Assembly: GCF_000972785.3 (NCBI RefSeq)
Contig: NZ_CP011253.3
Coordinates: forward strand, 248,001 to 312,000
Source: Pandoraea oxalativorans
Lineage (GTDB): Bacteria > Pseudomonadota > Gammaproteobacteria > Burkholderiales > Burkholderiaceae
Direction: 5' to 3'
DNA: 64,000 bases
In this document: in pieces, positions 37,954 through 47,055 of the stretch
Position numbering within the stretch: position 1 is the first letter of the stretch
Layout of the letters: every line of letters begins with the position of its first letter
Translations under genes and position numbers: made by a program
The notes under the pieces: model-generated
Databases searched by the model: none
What the model saw: only the letters and a program-made list of their open reading frames with translations
What the model was told of the DNA's origin: nothing

Positions 37954-39654
37954 TCAGAAAAGAAAGTAGCGTTGGGCCATGGGCAACACGGTGGCGGGCT
38001 CGCACGTCAGCACTTGCCCGTCTGCGATGACCTGATAGGTCTCGGGGTCGACGCTGATGTTCGGCAACCAGTCGTTATTGATCATGTTGGCCTTGGTCAC
38101 CTGCCGGATATTGCGCACCGGCACGATGCGTTTGGCCAGCCCGAAGCGACCGGCCACGTCGCCATCGTACGCTGCTTGCGAGACGAACGTCAGCGACGTC
38201 CGCGCCAGTGCCCCCGCCCGTGCGCCGAACATCTCGCGGTAATGCACCGGCTGCGGCGTCGGAATCGACGCGTTCGGGTCACCCATCAGCGCCGTCGTGA
38301 TCATGCCGCCCTTGAGAATCAGCGACGGCTTCACGCCGAAGAACGCCGGTTCCCACAACACCAGATCGGCCCACTTCCCGACTTCGATGGACCCGATTTC
38401 GTGCGCCATGCCGTGCGTGATCGCCGGGTTGATGGTGTACTTCGCCACGTACCGCTTCACGCGAAAGTTGTCCGACGCCGACGGGTCCGTACCCAGCGCG
38501 CCACGCTGCACCTTCATCTTGTGCGCCGTCTGCCAGGTGCGCATCACCACTTCCCCGACGCGCCCCATGGCCTGCGAATCCGACGAGATCATCGACAGCG
38601 CGCCGAGATCGTGGAGGATGTCTTCGGCCGCAATCGTCTCGCGACGAATGCGCGACTCGGCAAACGCAATGTCCTCTGCAATCGCCGGATCGAGGTGATG
38701 GCAGACCATCAGCATGTCGAGATGCTCGTCGAGCGTGTTGACGGTGTAAGGCCGTGTCGGATTGGTGGACGACGGCAGCACGTTCGGCTCACCGCACACC
38801 TTCAGAATGTCCGGCGCGTGACCGCCACCCGCCCCCTCGGTGTGATACGTGTGGATCGTGCGCCCGTTGATGGCCGCGACCGTCGCTTCGACGAAGCCGC
38901 CTTCGTTCAGCGTGTCCGTGTGAATCGCGACCTGCGTGTCGGTCGCGTCGGCCACCGAGAGGCAGGCGTCGATGGCCGCAGGCGTCGACCCCCAGTCCTC
39001 GTGCAACTTCAGCCCGATCGCCCCGGCTTCGATCTGTTCCATCAACGGTGCGGGCTGACTGACGTTGCCCTTGCCGAGAAAGCCGAGGTTGATGGGCCAG
39101 CCGTCGGCGGCCTGCAACATGCGCTCCATGTGCCACGGCCCCGGCGTGCAGGTGGTCGCATTGGTGCCTGTTGCGGGACCGGTGCCGCCGCCGAGCAGTG
39201 TCGTCACACCCGAGGACAACGCTTCCTCGATCTGCTGCGGGCAGATGAAGTGAATATGCGAATCGATGCCGCCTGCCGTGACGATCATGCCTTCACCGGC
39301 GATGACTTCCGTCGCGCCCCCGAGCGGGATCGTCACGCCGGGCTGGATGTCGGGGTTGCCGGCCTTGCCGATGCCCCAGATACGTCCGTCCTTCAGGCCG
39401 ATGTCCGCCTTGACGATGCCCCAATGGTCGATGATGACGGCATTGGTAATGACGGTGTCGACCACGTCCGCACGGGTGCGTTGCGATTGCCCCATGCCGT
39501 CGCGAATCACCTTGCCGCCGCCGAACTTCACTTCTTCGCCGTAGATCGTGTAATCGCGTTCGATTTCGACGATGAGTTCCGTATCGGCCAGACGTAACCG
39601 GTCGCCCGTGGTCGGGCCGAACATTTCCGCGTAGGCGCGGCGAGAGATCTTCAT
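37954..39654 (-). CDS. ureC: Urease alpha subunit UreC
   Basis: A 566-residue catalytic subunit of nickel urease. The nickel ligands are visible: His pair in [12 protein letters not shown], carbamylated Lys in GLKLHEDWG, His in [12 protein letters not shown] and [14 protein letters not shown], and Asp in [12 protein letters not shown]. The flap VCHHLDP carries the mobile Cys and His. Length is that of normal UreC. The gene overlaps ureB by 4 bases and is followed 12 bases later by ureE. Confidence 0.96.
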   Translation of the reverse strand: MKISRRAYAEMFGPTTGDRLRLADTELIVEIERDYTIYGEEVKFGGGKVIRDGMGQSQRTRADVVDTVITNAVIIDHWGIVKADIGLKDGRIWGIGKAGNPDIQPGVTIPLGGATEVIAGEGMIVTAGGIDSHIHFICPQQIEEALSSGVTTLLGGGTGPATGTNATTCTPGPWHMERMLQAADGWPINLGFLGKGNVSQPAPLMEQIEAGAIGLKLHEDWGSTPAAIDACLSVADATDTQVAIHTDTLNEGGFVEATVAAINGRTIHTYHTEGAGGGHAPDILKVCGEPNVLPSSTNPTRPYTVNTLDEHLDMLMVCHHLDPAIAEDIAFAESRIRRETIAAEDILHDLGALSMISSDSQAMGRVGEVVMRTWQTAHKMKVQRGALGTDPSASDNFRVKRYVAKYTINPAITHGMAHEIGSIEVGKWADLVLWEPAFFGVKPSLILKGGMITTALMGDPNASIPTPQPVHYREMFGARAGALARTSLTFVSQAAYDGDVAGRFGLAKRIVPVRNIRQVTKANMINNDWLPNISVDPETYQVIADGQVLTCEPATVLPMAQRYFLF

Positions 39655-39956
39655 AGCGCCCCCATGACGCGACCCGCGAAACCATAAACGCGGCGGTCCC
39701 CCGCCAGCGCGACGAGTTCTACCGTGCGTTGTTGCCCCGGTTCGAAGCGGACCGCAGTACCGGCGGCGATGTTCAGCCGAAAGCCGCGCGCCGCTTCGCG
39801 GTCGAATTGCAGGGCGTCGTTGACTTCGTAGAAGTGGAAATGCGAGCCGATCTGGATCGGACGGTCGCCGGTGTTGGCCACAGTCACGCTGAGGGTCTCA
39901 CGCCCCTCGTTGAGCGTGATGTCGCCAGCGGCGGGGAGCAGTTCTCCGGGAATCAT
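39651..39956 (-). CDS. ureB: Urease beta subunit UreB
   Basis: A 101-residue structural subunit of the urease trimer. [41 protein letters not shown] and the [17 protein letters not shown] strand are diagnostic. It lies between the HupE/UreJ-like gene and ureC and overlaps ureC by 4 bases. Confidence 0.95.
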   Translation of the reverse strand: MIPGELLPAAGDITLNEGRETLSVTVANTGDRPIQIGSHFHFYEVNDALQFDREAARGFRLNIAAGTAVRFEPGQQRTVELVALAGDRRVYGFAGRVMGAL

Positions 39957-39984
39957 GGGCGTCTCCTGGCGGCAGCAACCGACG

Positions 39985-40680
39985 TCAGGCTGCTGCTGCG
40001 AGCAGCGTTACGCCATAGGCGAGCACCCCTGCACCCAGCACGCGCGGTACCCACACCGTGCGATGGCGCAGCGCCACACCGGCAGCGATGCCGAGGCAGT
40101 GCAGCATGCCGGTCGCGACGAGGAAACCGGCCATGTAATGCGTCGCGCTGGCCTCCGTGGGCAACTCCGCGCCGTGCGCGAAACCGTGGAAGACGGCAAA
40201 CGTGCCGACGACCGCTGCGCCCGCCCATCCCGGCAGTTGCGCGCGCGTCGCGAGCATGAGGCCGAGGACGAGCAGCGAAACGGCGATCATCGGCTCCACG
40301 CCGGGCAACGCGAACCAGTGCATCATCCCGAGCAGGCCACCGGCTGCCAGCATGGCAACGAAGGCGAGCGGTGCCGCCCAGACGCGTTTGGACGTCAGCG
40401 AACTCCATAGCCCCACGACGATCATTGCGCAGAGGTGATCCGCGCCGGTCAGCGGGTGCAGGAAACCGGCGGCGAAGCTGCTCACGGCGTCGTGACCCGG
40501 ATGCCCCGGGTGGGCCAGCGCGACACCCGACGTGGCAAGCAGCGCAAGGCCGGTCGCCACGCGGGCGCGGGCCGTGAGGGCTGTATGGGCCGTATGGCGG
40601 CGAGGACGACCCGCGTCGGTAGAGCGGGCAGAGACGGCAAGCGCGATGTGCGCGTCAATCGTGTTTTCGAGGCGGGCCAT
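39985..40680 (-). CDS. ureJ: HupE/UreJ-family membrane protein, likely nickel transporter
   Basis: A 231-residue inner-membrane protein with six to seven helices. [27 protein letters not shown], seen in part as [15 protein letters not shown], is the HupE/UreJ metal motif, with a second His motif in [11 protein letters not shown]. About 60 unconserved residues precede the first conserved helix. The start at 40680 has AAGGA 8 bases upstream and is preferred to 40689. Its place between ureA and ureB points to nickel supply to urease. Confidence 0.88.
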   Translation of the reverse strand: MARLENTIDAHIALAVSARSTDAGRPRRHTAHTALTARARVATGLALLATSGVALAHPGHPGHDAVSSFAAGFLHPLTGADHLCAMIVVGLWSSLTSKRVWAAPLAFVAMLAAGGLLGMMHWFALPGVEPMIAVSLLVLGLMLATRAQLPGWAGAAVVGTFAVFHGFAHGAELPTEASATHYMAGFLVATGMLHCLGIAAGVALRHRTVWVPRVLGAGVLAYGVTLLAAAA

Positions 40681-40757
40681 GGGGGGCATCCTTAAAGTGC
40701 AGCGAAGTGTTGTTGTCGATGGTGATCGATGACAGGCGATGCTTGCGTACTGTCACA

Positions 40758-41060
40758 TTACGGAATCGGGTGATGCACGGTGACGAGCTTGGTGCCGTCG
40801 GGAAACGTGGCTTCGACCTGAATGTCGGGAATCATTTCGGGCACCCCTTCCATGACGTCGTCACGTGTGAGCAGCGTCGTGCCGTAGTGCATGAGATCGG
40901 CGACGGTGCGTCCGTCGCGCGCGCCCTCCATCAGTGCGGCGCTGATGAACGCCACGGCCTCCGGATAGTTCAGCTTCAGGCCGCGCGCGCGCCTGCGCTC
41001 GGCCAGCAGGGCGGCGGTGAAGATGAGCAGCTTGTCTTTTTCGCGGGGAGTGAGCTTCAT
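40758..41060 (-). CDS. ureA: Urease gamma subunit UreA
   Basis: A 100-residue structural subunit. [40 protein letters not shown] and the central [20 protein letters not shown] block are diagnostic. It is the first urease structural gene on the minus strand and follows the amino-acid importer ATPase gene by about 46 bases, so the importer and urease genes may be on one transcript. Confidence 0.96.
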   Translation of the reverse strand: MKLTPREKDKLLIFTAALLAERRRARGLKLNYPEAVAFISAALMEGARDGRTVADLMHYGTTLLTRDDVMEGVPEMIPDIQVEATFPDGTKLVTVHHPIP

Positions 41061-41106
41061 CGTGACGAGTGAATTTCGGTGCGAAGGGTGAGCAAAGGGT
41101 GAAATG

Positions 41107-41829
41107 TCATTGCGCGATGAACCGCTGCAATTCCGGCGTTGCGGGTTGCGTGAAGAGCTGTTCCGGGTCGCCGGACTCCCAGATCTTCCCCTGATGCATG
41201 AACACCACACGATCCGATACATGACGTGCAAAGCGCATCTCGTGCGTGACGAGAATCAGCGTCATGCCTTCGGCGGCGAGGTCTTCCAACACTTTGAGCA
41301 CTTCCGCGACGAGTTCGGGATCGAGCGCCGAGGTGATCTCGTCGCACAATAGCACCGAAGGGTGCATCGCGAGCGAACGCGCAATCGCCACGCGTTGTTG
41401 CTGACCGCCCGAGAGTTGCGACGGGTAGCTGTCGAACTTGTCGGCCAGCCCCACTTTGGCGAGCATCGTGCGGGCGACTTCGCGGGCGTCGTGCTTCGCG
41501 GTCTTCTTGACGACCTTCTGCGCGAGCATCACGTTCTCGCCCGCCGTCAGATGCGGAAAAAGGTTGTACTGCTGGAACACCATACCGACCTTCAGACGCA
41601 GCGCGCGAAGATCGGTGTCGCGTGCGCCGACCAGTACGCCGTCCACGTCCACGCTACCCGCCTCGAACCGTTCCAGACCGTTGAGCGTGCGCAGCAGCGT
41701 GCTCTTACCCGAGCCGCTCTTGCCGATGATCGATACAACCTGACCGCGCTCGACTTCCATGTCGATGCCGCGCAGCACGGGGTTCTCGCCGAAGCGCTTT
41801 TGCATGCCCCGGACTTTAATTAGCGGCAT
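41107..41829 (-). CDS. Polar amino acid ABC transporter ATP-binding protein
   Basis: A 240-residue GlnQ/HisP-type ATPase. Walker A is [18 protein letters not shown], the Q-loop region [20 protein letters not shown] is typical of amino-acid importers, the signature is [16 protein letters not shown] and Walker B is [14 protein letters not shown]. It overlaps the upstream permease gene by 14 bases. No binding-protein gene lies in this operon, so a binding protein from elsewhere is needed. Confidence 0.9.
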   Translation of the reverse strand: MPLIKVRGMQKRFGENPVLRGIDMEVERGQVVSIIGKSGSGKSTLLRTLNGLERFEAGSVDVDGVLVGARDTDLRALRLKVGMVFQQYNLFPHLTAGENVMLAQKVVKKTAKHDAREVARTMLAKVGLADKFDSYPSQLSGGQQQRVAIARSLAMHPSVLLCDEITSALDPELVAEVLKVLEDLAAEGMTLILVTHEMRFARHVSDRVVFMHQGKIWESGDPEQLFTQPATPELQRFIAQ

Positions 41830-42466
41830 GGAGTTTCCTTTCGAGATGACGCGCCCACAGCGACAGCGGATAGCAGGCAGCGAAGTAGAGCAGCGCGACA
41901 AGGCCGTACACGGTGAACGGCTGGAACGTCGCATTGGTGAGCATGGTGCCGGTCTTGGTGAGTTCGTTGAAGCCGATGATCGAGGCGAGTGCTGTGCTCT
42001 TGACGACCTGCACCGAGAAGCCGACCGTCGGCGCAATCGCGATGCGCAGCGCCTGCGGCAGGATCACGTGACGCAACTGTTCGCCGTAACGCATCGCCAG
42101 GCTGGACGACGCTTCCCACTGACCGTGCGGGATGGCGTCGACGCAGCCGCGCCAGATTTCGGTGAGGTAAGCGCTCGTGTAGAGCGTGAGACACACGGCC
42201 GCCGCGACCCACGGCGACACTTCCAGACCGAGCAGCGGCAGCCCGAAGAACACCAGGAAGAGCTGCATGAGCAGCGGCGTGCCCTGAAACACTTCGATGT
42301 ACAGCGCCACGGCGCGCGCGGCCCACTGCACACGTCCGACGCGAATCACCAGAAGCAGCAGCGCGACCAGTCCCCCGCACACGAAGGCGATGGCTGAGAG
42401 CGCGAGCGTCCAGCGTCCGGCGAGAATCAGCCCGCGCAACATGTCCGCTATTGAAAACTCGATCAT
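41816..42466 (-). CDS. Amino acid ABC transporter permease 2
   Basis: A 216-residue HisMQ/GlnP-family permease with about five helices. IEVFQGTPLLMQLFLVFFGL is the family block near the centre and MRYGEQLRHVILPQALRIAI the EAA loop. It overlaps both neighbours. With the next permease it should form the heterodimeric channel of a polar amino-acid importer. Confidence 0.88.
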   Translation of the reverse strand: MIEFSIADMLRGLILAGRWTLALSAIAFVCGGLVALLLLVIRVGRVQWAARAVALYIEVFQGTPLLMQLFLVFFGLPLLGLEVSPWVAAAVCLTLYTSAYLTEIWRGCVDAIPHGQWEASSSLAMRYGEQLRHVILPQALRIAIAPTVGFSVQVVKSTALASIIGFNELTKTGTMLTNATFQPFTVYGLVALLYFAACYPLSLWARHLERKLHAAN

Positions 42467-43143
42467 CGCGCGCCTCCCTTAACCATGCCGCGAAACAGTC
42501 GGCGTGCGGCGCGCATCAGCACACGACGAAGCGCGATGGCGAGCACCAGATACAGCGCGGTGACGATCAGATAACTCTCGAAGGCGCGGAACGTGCGCGA
42601 CTGCACGAAGTTGGCCGCATACGACAGATCGGGGACCGAGATTTGCGAGACGACGGCCGAGCCGAGCATCACGATGACGATCTGGCTGGCGAGCGCCGGG
42701 AACACCTTGGCGAACGCTTGCGGCAGGATTACGTGACGCAGGATTTGCCCGCGCGTCATGGCGAGTGAGAGACCGGCTTCGGATAGCCCGCGCGGTACGG
42801 CACGCATGCCGGCGCGAATGATCTCGGTCGCGTACGCGCCGAGGTTGAGACTCATGGCGATGATGGCGGCGCTCGTCTCGTCGATATGAACGCCGACGCT
42901 GGGCAGCCCGAAAAAGATGAAGAACAGTTGAACGATGAACGGCGTATTACGGAACAGTTCGACATACAGTCCGGCGAAAAACCTGAGCGCGTTCGAGCCT
43001 TCCTCGCGCGCAGCGGCGCACAGCGCACCGATGGCCACGCCGATGACCGTGGAGACGGCCGTGAGCGCAATCGTCAGCGCGGCGCCGCGCACGAACAGCG
43101 CGAAGTACTGCCGCAGGTCGGCGAAATCAAGGACGTAGTGCAT
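42463..43143 (-). CDS. Amino acid ABC transporter permease 1
   Basis: A 226-residue HisMQ/GlnP-family permease. VELFRNTPFIVQLFFIFFGL and LAMTRGQILRHVILPQAFAK are the family and EAA-loop motifs. It is the first gene of the importer cassette inserted between ureD and ureA. A 19-base motif about 70 bases upstream also occurs before urtA. The substrate is unknown; glutamate, cystine or another amino acid are all possible. Confidence 0.88.
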   Translation of the reverse strand: MHYVLDFADLRQYFALFVRGAALTIALTAVSTVIGVAIGALCAAAREEGSNALRFFAGLYVELFRNTPFIVQLFFIFFGLPSVGVHIDETSAAIIAMSLNLGAYATEIIRAGMRAVPRGLSEAGLSLAMTRGQILRHVILPQAFAKVFPALASQIVIVMLGSAVVSQISVPDLSYAANFVQSRTFRAFESYLIVTALYLVLAIALRRVLMRAARRLFRGMVKGGAR

Positions 43144-43153
43144 TAGGCGGCAT

Positions 43154-43188
43154 GGGGGCGAAAAGGGAGCGAAAAGGGAGCGAAAAGG
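43154..43188. repeat. Tandem 11-base repeats upstream of the importer genes
   Basis: Three copies of GGGAGCGAAAA (the first is GGGGGCGAAAA) lie back to back, ending in GGGGG, beginning 11 bases before the permease start codon. On the coding strand this is TTTTCGCTCCC. The repeats cover the place of the ribosome site, so copy-number change could alter expression. Confidence 0.6.
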
Positions 43189-43211
43189 GGGATGCAAAGG
43201 ATCGGCGCGTC

Positions 43212-43230
43212 TGGTCAGACCGGTCGATAC
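43212..43230 (-). promoter_or_regulatory. 19-bp shared motif, importer copy
   Basis: TGGTCAGACCGGTCGATAC, differing at 2 of 19 positions from the copy at 50017-50035 before urtA. The TGGT-N3-ACC core resembles operators of FadR/GntR-type regulators. It lies about 70 bases upstream of the first permease gene. Confidence 0.5.
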
Positions 43231-43443
43231 AGTGGGGTAGCAGGATTCGTGCCTGACGCTGCCGAGTGGTGCGCAGGTGGGCGGGAAATCGCGGCGGGGT
43301 ACGTCGGTCAATGCGGCGGGCGATGGGCTGACCGATCGGCGATTTTTCGGTTTGCCCTATGTTGGTGCGCATTCGTCCGAATGGGGTGGGTATCGAAGGC
43401 AGGATGCCGACGCATTCACCGTATTGGTGCGTCGGCAACGCCC

Positions 43444-44286
43444 TCACGTCGCCCAGATCCGAAGCGGTTCCGCCGGTACCTGATGCACGACCGGACGGAG
43501 CTTGAGCCAATGGGCGATCAGCAATTGGCGTACCGCCTCCATCTCGCGACCGAGCACGCGCAGGACGAGGACGTTGCCGGGCAGGCACGTGATACCGGCA
43601 CGAATGTCCTCGCTGAACGGCAGTCCCTCGGCCAAGGTCTCGGCCAACTCACGTGTACACGCCGGTCCGACCGCCCAGAGCGCCGCGAAGACGGGGAAGC
43701 TCGCAAGGCCGGTCGCGCCGGTGCGCTGCGGATCGTCCGCCCCGAGCACCGCCTGTTCCGCCCACAGCAGGCGATCCTGCGCGTCGCGCAGGGCGAAGTT
43801 CGAGCGCCAGCGGCCTTGCGTCCACTGTTCCCCCGCCGCCTGACGACCAAGTAGCGTCGCGTCCCAGCCGATGACGGTCGCGTTCTCGCCCAGCCGCACG
43901 GTCACGCGCTGACGCGCATCCGCGTGCTCGAACACGATGTTCTCCAGCGGCAGCCAGTCGAGCTTCGCGCCGTCGTGCACCGTCAGCGTAATGTCCTGCG
44001 TGCCGAAGCGGCCTTGCGACTTGTACCACTTCGTCGCGCCGGGCGTCGTCAGCACAGCGTGGCTATCGCGGCCGACGTCGATATCGATGGACAACGCATC
44101 GCCACCCGCGATGCCGCCAGGCGGATGCACGACGACCGCATGGCAGATGCCGGGGCCTTCCGGATGCAACGACTTCTGCACGACGAGCGGCCCCTGATGA
44201 CGGCGCGTCGCGAGCACCGTGCGGGCGTCATGGCGCTCGAAGCCGAGCGTCAGCTCGGCGTGCCAGCCGGTTTCCGTCGACGCCAT
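43444..44286 (-). CDS. ureD: Urease accessory protein UreD
   Basis: A 280-residue scaffold that binds apo-urease with UreF and UreG and carries nickel through a tunnel. Blocks are VVHPPGGIAGGDALSIDIDV, LTTPGATKWYKS and LDWLPLENIVFEHA, all UreD landmarks. Its start overlaps the urtE stop (TGATG), so ureD is translated from the urea-transporter transcript. It is separated from the other ure genes by the amino-acid importer. Confidence 0.92.
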   Translation of the reverse strand: MASTETGWHAELTLGFERHDARTVLATRRHQGPLVVQKSLHPEGPGICHAVVVHPPGGIAGGDALSIDIDVGRDSHAVLTTPGATKWYKSQGRFGTQDITLTVHDGAKLDWLPLENIVFEHADARQRVTVRLGENATVIGWDATLLGRQAAGEQWTQGRWRSNFALRDAQDRLLWAEQAVLGADDPQRTGATGLASFPVFAALWAVGPACTRELAETLAEGLPFSEDIRAGITCLPGNVLVLRVLGREMEAVRQLLIAHWLKLRPVVHQVPAEPLRIWAT

Positions 44287-44987
44287 CACACCGCCACCAT
44301 GTGCCGCACGCCGTCGGCTTCCATGTCCTTGCCCAGCCCGCTTGCGACGATGGCGCCGCGGCTCATCACGCGATAGTGGTCCGCAAGTTCGAGCGCGAAG
44401 TCGTAGTACTGCTCGACCAGCAGCACCGTCATGCCACGCTCGTCCACCAGACGTCGCAGCGTGCGACCGATGTCCTTGATGATCGACGGTTGTATGCCTT
44501 CCGTCGGCTCGTCCAGAATCAGCAGTTGCGGCTCGCTCATGAGCGCGCGTCCGATGGCGAGTTGCTGCTGCTGCCCGCCGGACAGATCGCCGCCGCGTCG
44601 CTGCTTCATGTCGCGCAGCACGGGGAATAGTTCGTAGATGTCGTCCGGCACGCCACGCTTCGCTTCGCGCGACGGACGGCTTGCGGCGCCGATCAGCAGG
44701 TTCTCTTCGACGCTCAGACGCGGAAAGATCTCGCGCCCTTGCGGCACGTACGCCATGCCGCTCGATACGCGCGCATAGGACGGGGCCGACGTCAGCGTTT
44801 TGCCCCGCCACGCGATGCTGCCCGACTTCACCGGCACCACGCCCATAAGGCATTTGAGGAGCGTGGTCTTGCCCACGCCATTGCGTCCGAGCAGTACGGT
44901 GAGTTGTGCGTCGGGCACCGTGAACTCCACGTTGCGCAGGATGTGACTGCCGCTGTAGAACTGATTGAGTGCGTGAATTTCCAGCAT
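44286..44987 (-). CDS. urtE: Urea ABC transporter ATP-binding protein UrtE
   Basis: A 233-residue LivF-type ATPase. Walker A is GRNGVGKTTLLKCLMG, the UrtE-typical GMAYVPQGREIFPRLSVEEN is present, the signature is LSGGQQQQLAIGRAL and Walker B is LLILDEPTEGIQPS. It is the last transporter gene and is coupled to ureD by an overlapping stop-start. Confidence 0.92.
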   Translation of the reverse strand: MLEIHALNQFYSGSHILRNVEFTVPDAQLTVLLGRNGVGKTTLLKCLMGVVPVKSGSIAWRGKTLTSAPSYARVSSGMAYVPQGREIFPRLSVEENLLIGAASRPSREAKRGVPDDIYELFPVLRDMKQRRGGDLSGGQQQQLAIGRALMSEPQLLILDEPTEGIQPSIIKDIGRTLRRLVDERGMTVLLVEQYYDFALELADHYRVMSRGAIVASGLGKDMEADGVRHMVAV

Positions 44988-44989
44988 GG

Positions 44990-45856
44990 TCAGCGTCCCA
45001 GATACGATTCGATCACGCGCTCGTCGCGTTGCACGGCGTCGAGCGTGCCTTCGGCGAGCACCCGCCCTTCGGCCATCACCGTCACGACGCCGGTCTGCCC
45101 CGCGAGCGCGGCGACGAACGCCATGTCGTGCTCGACCACCATCATCGAGCAATGTCCACGCAGACGGTTGAGCAGCTCGGCCAGTTGCGCGGTCTCTTCG
45201 TCGGTCATGCCTGCGGCAGGTTCGTCGAGCAACAGCAACTGCGGCTGCTGCATCAGCAACATGCCGATCTCCAGCCGCTGCTTCTGACCGTGCGACAACT
45301 GACCCGCACGCACATGCGCCTGATGTTCCAGATGCGTGAGCGCCAGCACTTCCTCGACACGACGTTTGATGGTCGGCGTCAGCATGGCCCACAGCGCGCG
45401 GAACCAACGCTTGTCTCCGGCGCATGCGAGTTCGAGATTCTCCCAGACGCTGTGATGCTCGAACACGGTCGGCTTCTGGAACTTGCGCCCAACGCCTGCC
45501 TGCGCGATGGCCGGTTCGTCCAGACGCGTGAGGTCCAGCGTCTGACCGAGGAAGGCGCGTCCCGAGTCGGGGCGCGTCTTGCCCGTGATCACGTCCATCA
45601 TCGTCGTTTTGCCTGCGCCATTGGGGCCGATGATGCAGCGCAGTTCGTCGGTCTTGATGGACAGCGACAGATCGTTCAGCGCGCGAAAGCCGTCGAACGA
45701 CACGCAAATGTTTTCAAGATACAGGATCAGGCCGTGCGACGTGTCGATTTCGCCGGGCACCACGAGGTGCGACATGCCCGTCGCGTCGCCGCTGACCGAG
45801 ACGGAAGCCTCCGGCGCATCGGCCTGCTGCCATCTGATGTCGTAATCGGGTCTCAT
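44990..45856 (-). CDS. urtD: Urea ABC transporter ATP-binding protein UrtD
   Basis: A 288-residue LivG-type ATPase. Walker A is GPNGAGKTTMMDVITGKTRP, the UrtD block VGRKFQKPTVFEHHSVWENL is clear, the signature is LSHGQKQRLEIGML and Walker B LLLLDEPAAGMTDEE. The first 45 residues are a nonconserved extension before LILYLENICVSFDGF. It overlaps urtC by 4 bases. Confidence 0.92.
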   Translation of the reverse strand: MRPDYDIRWQQADAPEASVSVSGDATGMSHLVVPGEIDTSHGLILYLENICVSFDGFRALNDLSLSIKTDELRCIIGPNGAGKTTMMDVITGKTRPDSGRAFLGQTLDLTRLDEPAIAQAGVGRKFQKPTVFEHHSVWENLELACAGDKRWFRALWAMLTPTIKRRVEEVLALTHLEHQAHVRAGQLSHGQKQRLEIGMLLMQQPQLLLLDEPAAGMTDEETAQLAELLNRLRGHCSMMVVEHDMAFVAALAGQTGVVTVMAEGRVLAEGTLDAVQRDERVIESYLGR

Positions 45857-47055
45857 GCGCGGTCTCCGGAAACGGGATGGGGCACGTCGCCTTCGGCAGC
45901 GAGCGGGGCTTGGCGGTCGCGCCTGTGCGTGAGTTGCGTGACCAGACCCATCACGCCCTGCGGCAGCAGCAGCGGCACCAGCACGAACATTGCGCCGAGG
46001 AAAAACAGCCAGTATTCGGCGAAGTATGCAGTGAAGAAGCTCTTCGCACCGTTGACGATGAATGCACCGGCAATCGCACCGATGAGCGAGCCGCGTCCGC
46101 CGATGGCGACCCAGATCGCCATTTCGATGGAGTTGACCGGGGCCATCTCGCTCGGGTTGATGATGCCGACCTGCGGAACATACAGCGCACCGGCAATGCC
46201 GCACAGCATGGCCGACAGCGTCCAGACGAACAGCTTGTAGCTGAGCGGGCGATAGCCGAGGAACATGGCGCGGGACTCGCCGTCGCGAATGGCGGTGACG
46301 ACGCGTCCGAACTTCGAGACCACCAGCGCGCGACACAGCAGGAACGCGCCGACCAGCACGGCGAACGTCACCAGAAACAGCACGGTGCGCGTGTTCGCCG
46401 AAGTGATCGAGTAGCCCAGAATACGCTTGAAGTCGGTGAAGCCGTTGTTGCCGCCGAAGCCGGTCTCGTTGCGATAGAACAGCAGCATGGCGGCGAACGT
46501 GAGCGCTTGGGTGATGATCGACAGATAGACGCCCTTCACGCGCGAGCGGAACGCCAGATACCCGAAGATCCACGCCACCACGCCCGGCAGCGCCACCACG
46601 AGGAACATCGCCCAGGCGAAGTGCTCGGTGCCGGTCCAGTACCAGGGCAGTTCCTTCCAGTCCAGAAACACCATGAAGTCGGGCAGATCGCTGTGATACA
46701 CGCCGTCACGTCCGATGCCGCGCATGAGATACATCCCCATCGCATAGCCGCCGAGCGCGAAGAACAGGCCGTGCCCGAGGCTCAGAATGCCGCAGTACCC
46801 CCACACGAGATCGAGCGCCAGCGCAGCAATCGCGTAGCACATGATCTTGCCGACGAGCGTCATGGCATAAGCCGACAGATGCAACGGATGCGTAGCGGGC
46901 AGCACCAGCGCACACACCGGCACGATCACCATCACGGCCAGCACGAAGGCCAGCAGCACCGGGGCGACGTGTCTGGGCAGCAGACGGGCGCGCGCGGGCA
47001 CGTCCAGTGGCGTCGTCGGGGCGACACCTTCGGGAAGAAAGTTCGACGTCTGCAT
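45853..47055 (-). CDS. urtC: Urea ABC transporter permease UrtC
   Basis: A 400-residue LivM-type inner-membrane permease with about ten helices. YCGILSLGHGLFFALGGYAMGMYLMR, seen in part as WGYCGILSLGHGLFFALGG, and the NETGFGGNNGFTDFKRILG loop are UrtC landmarks. AIGGRGSLIGAIAGA near the end is the ATPase-facing loop. It follows urtB with no gap. Confidence 0.92.
   Translation of the reverse strand: MQTSNFLPEGVAPTTPLDVPARARLLPRHVAPVLLAFVLAVMVIVPVCALVLPATHPLHLSAYAMTLVGKIMCYAIAALALDLVWGYCGILSLGHGLFFALGGYAMGMYLMRGIGRDGVYHSDLPDFMVFLDWKELPWYWTGTEHFAWAMFLVVALPGVVAWIFGYLAFRSRVKGVYLSIITQALTFAAMLLFYRNETGFGGNNGFTDFKRILGYSITSANTRTVLFLVTFAVLVGAFLLCRALVVSKFGRVVTAIRDGESRAMFLGYRPLSYKLFVWTLSAMLCGIAGALYVPQVGIINPSEMAPVNSIEMAIWVAIGGRGSLIGAIAGAFIVNGAKSFFTAYFAEYWLFFLGAMFVLVPLLLPQGVMGLVTQLTHRRDRQAPLAAEGDVPHPVSGDRA

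Larger units (their letters stand above)
43144..43443. other. Intergenic region between the importer and ureD
   Basis: A 300-base stretch with no supportable gene. It contains three tandem 11-base repeats next to the permease start and a 19-base motif shared with the urtA upstream region; both are listed separately. This is likely a promoter region for the importer-ureABCEFG transcript. Confidence 0.5.

Noticed and set aside
43154..43188. The 11-base repeats as a possible plasmid-type iteron origin
   Set aside because: There are only three copies, no replication gene is near and they end in the importer leader. A chance or expression-related tandem repeat is simpler.
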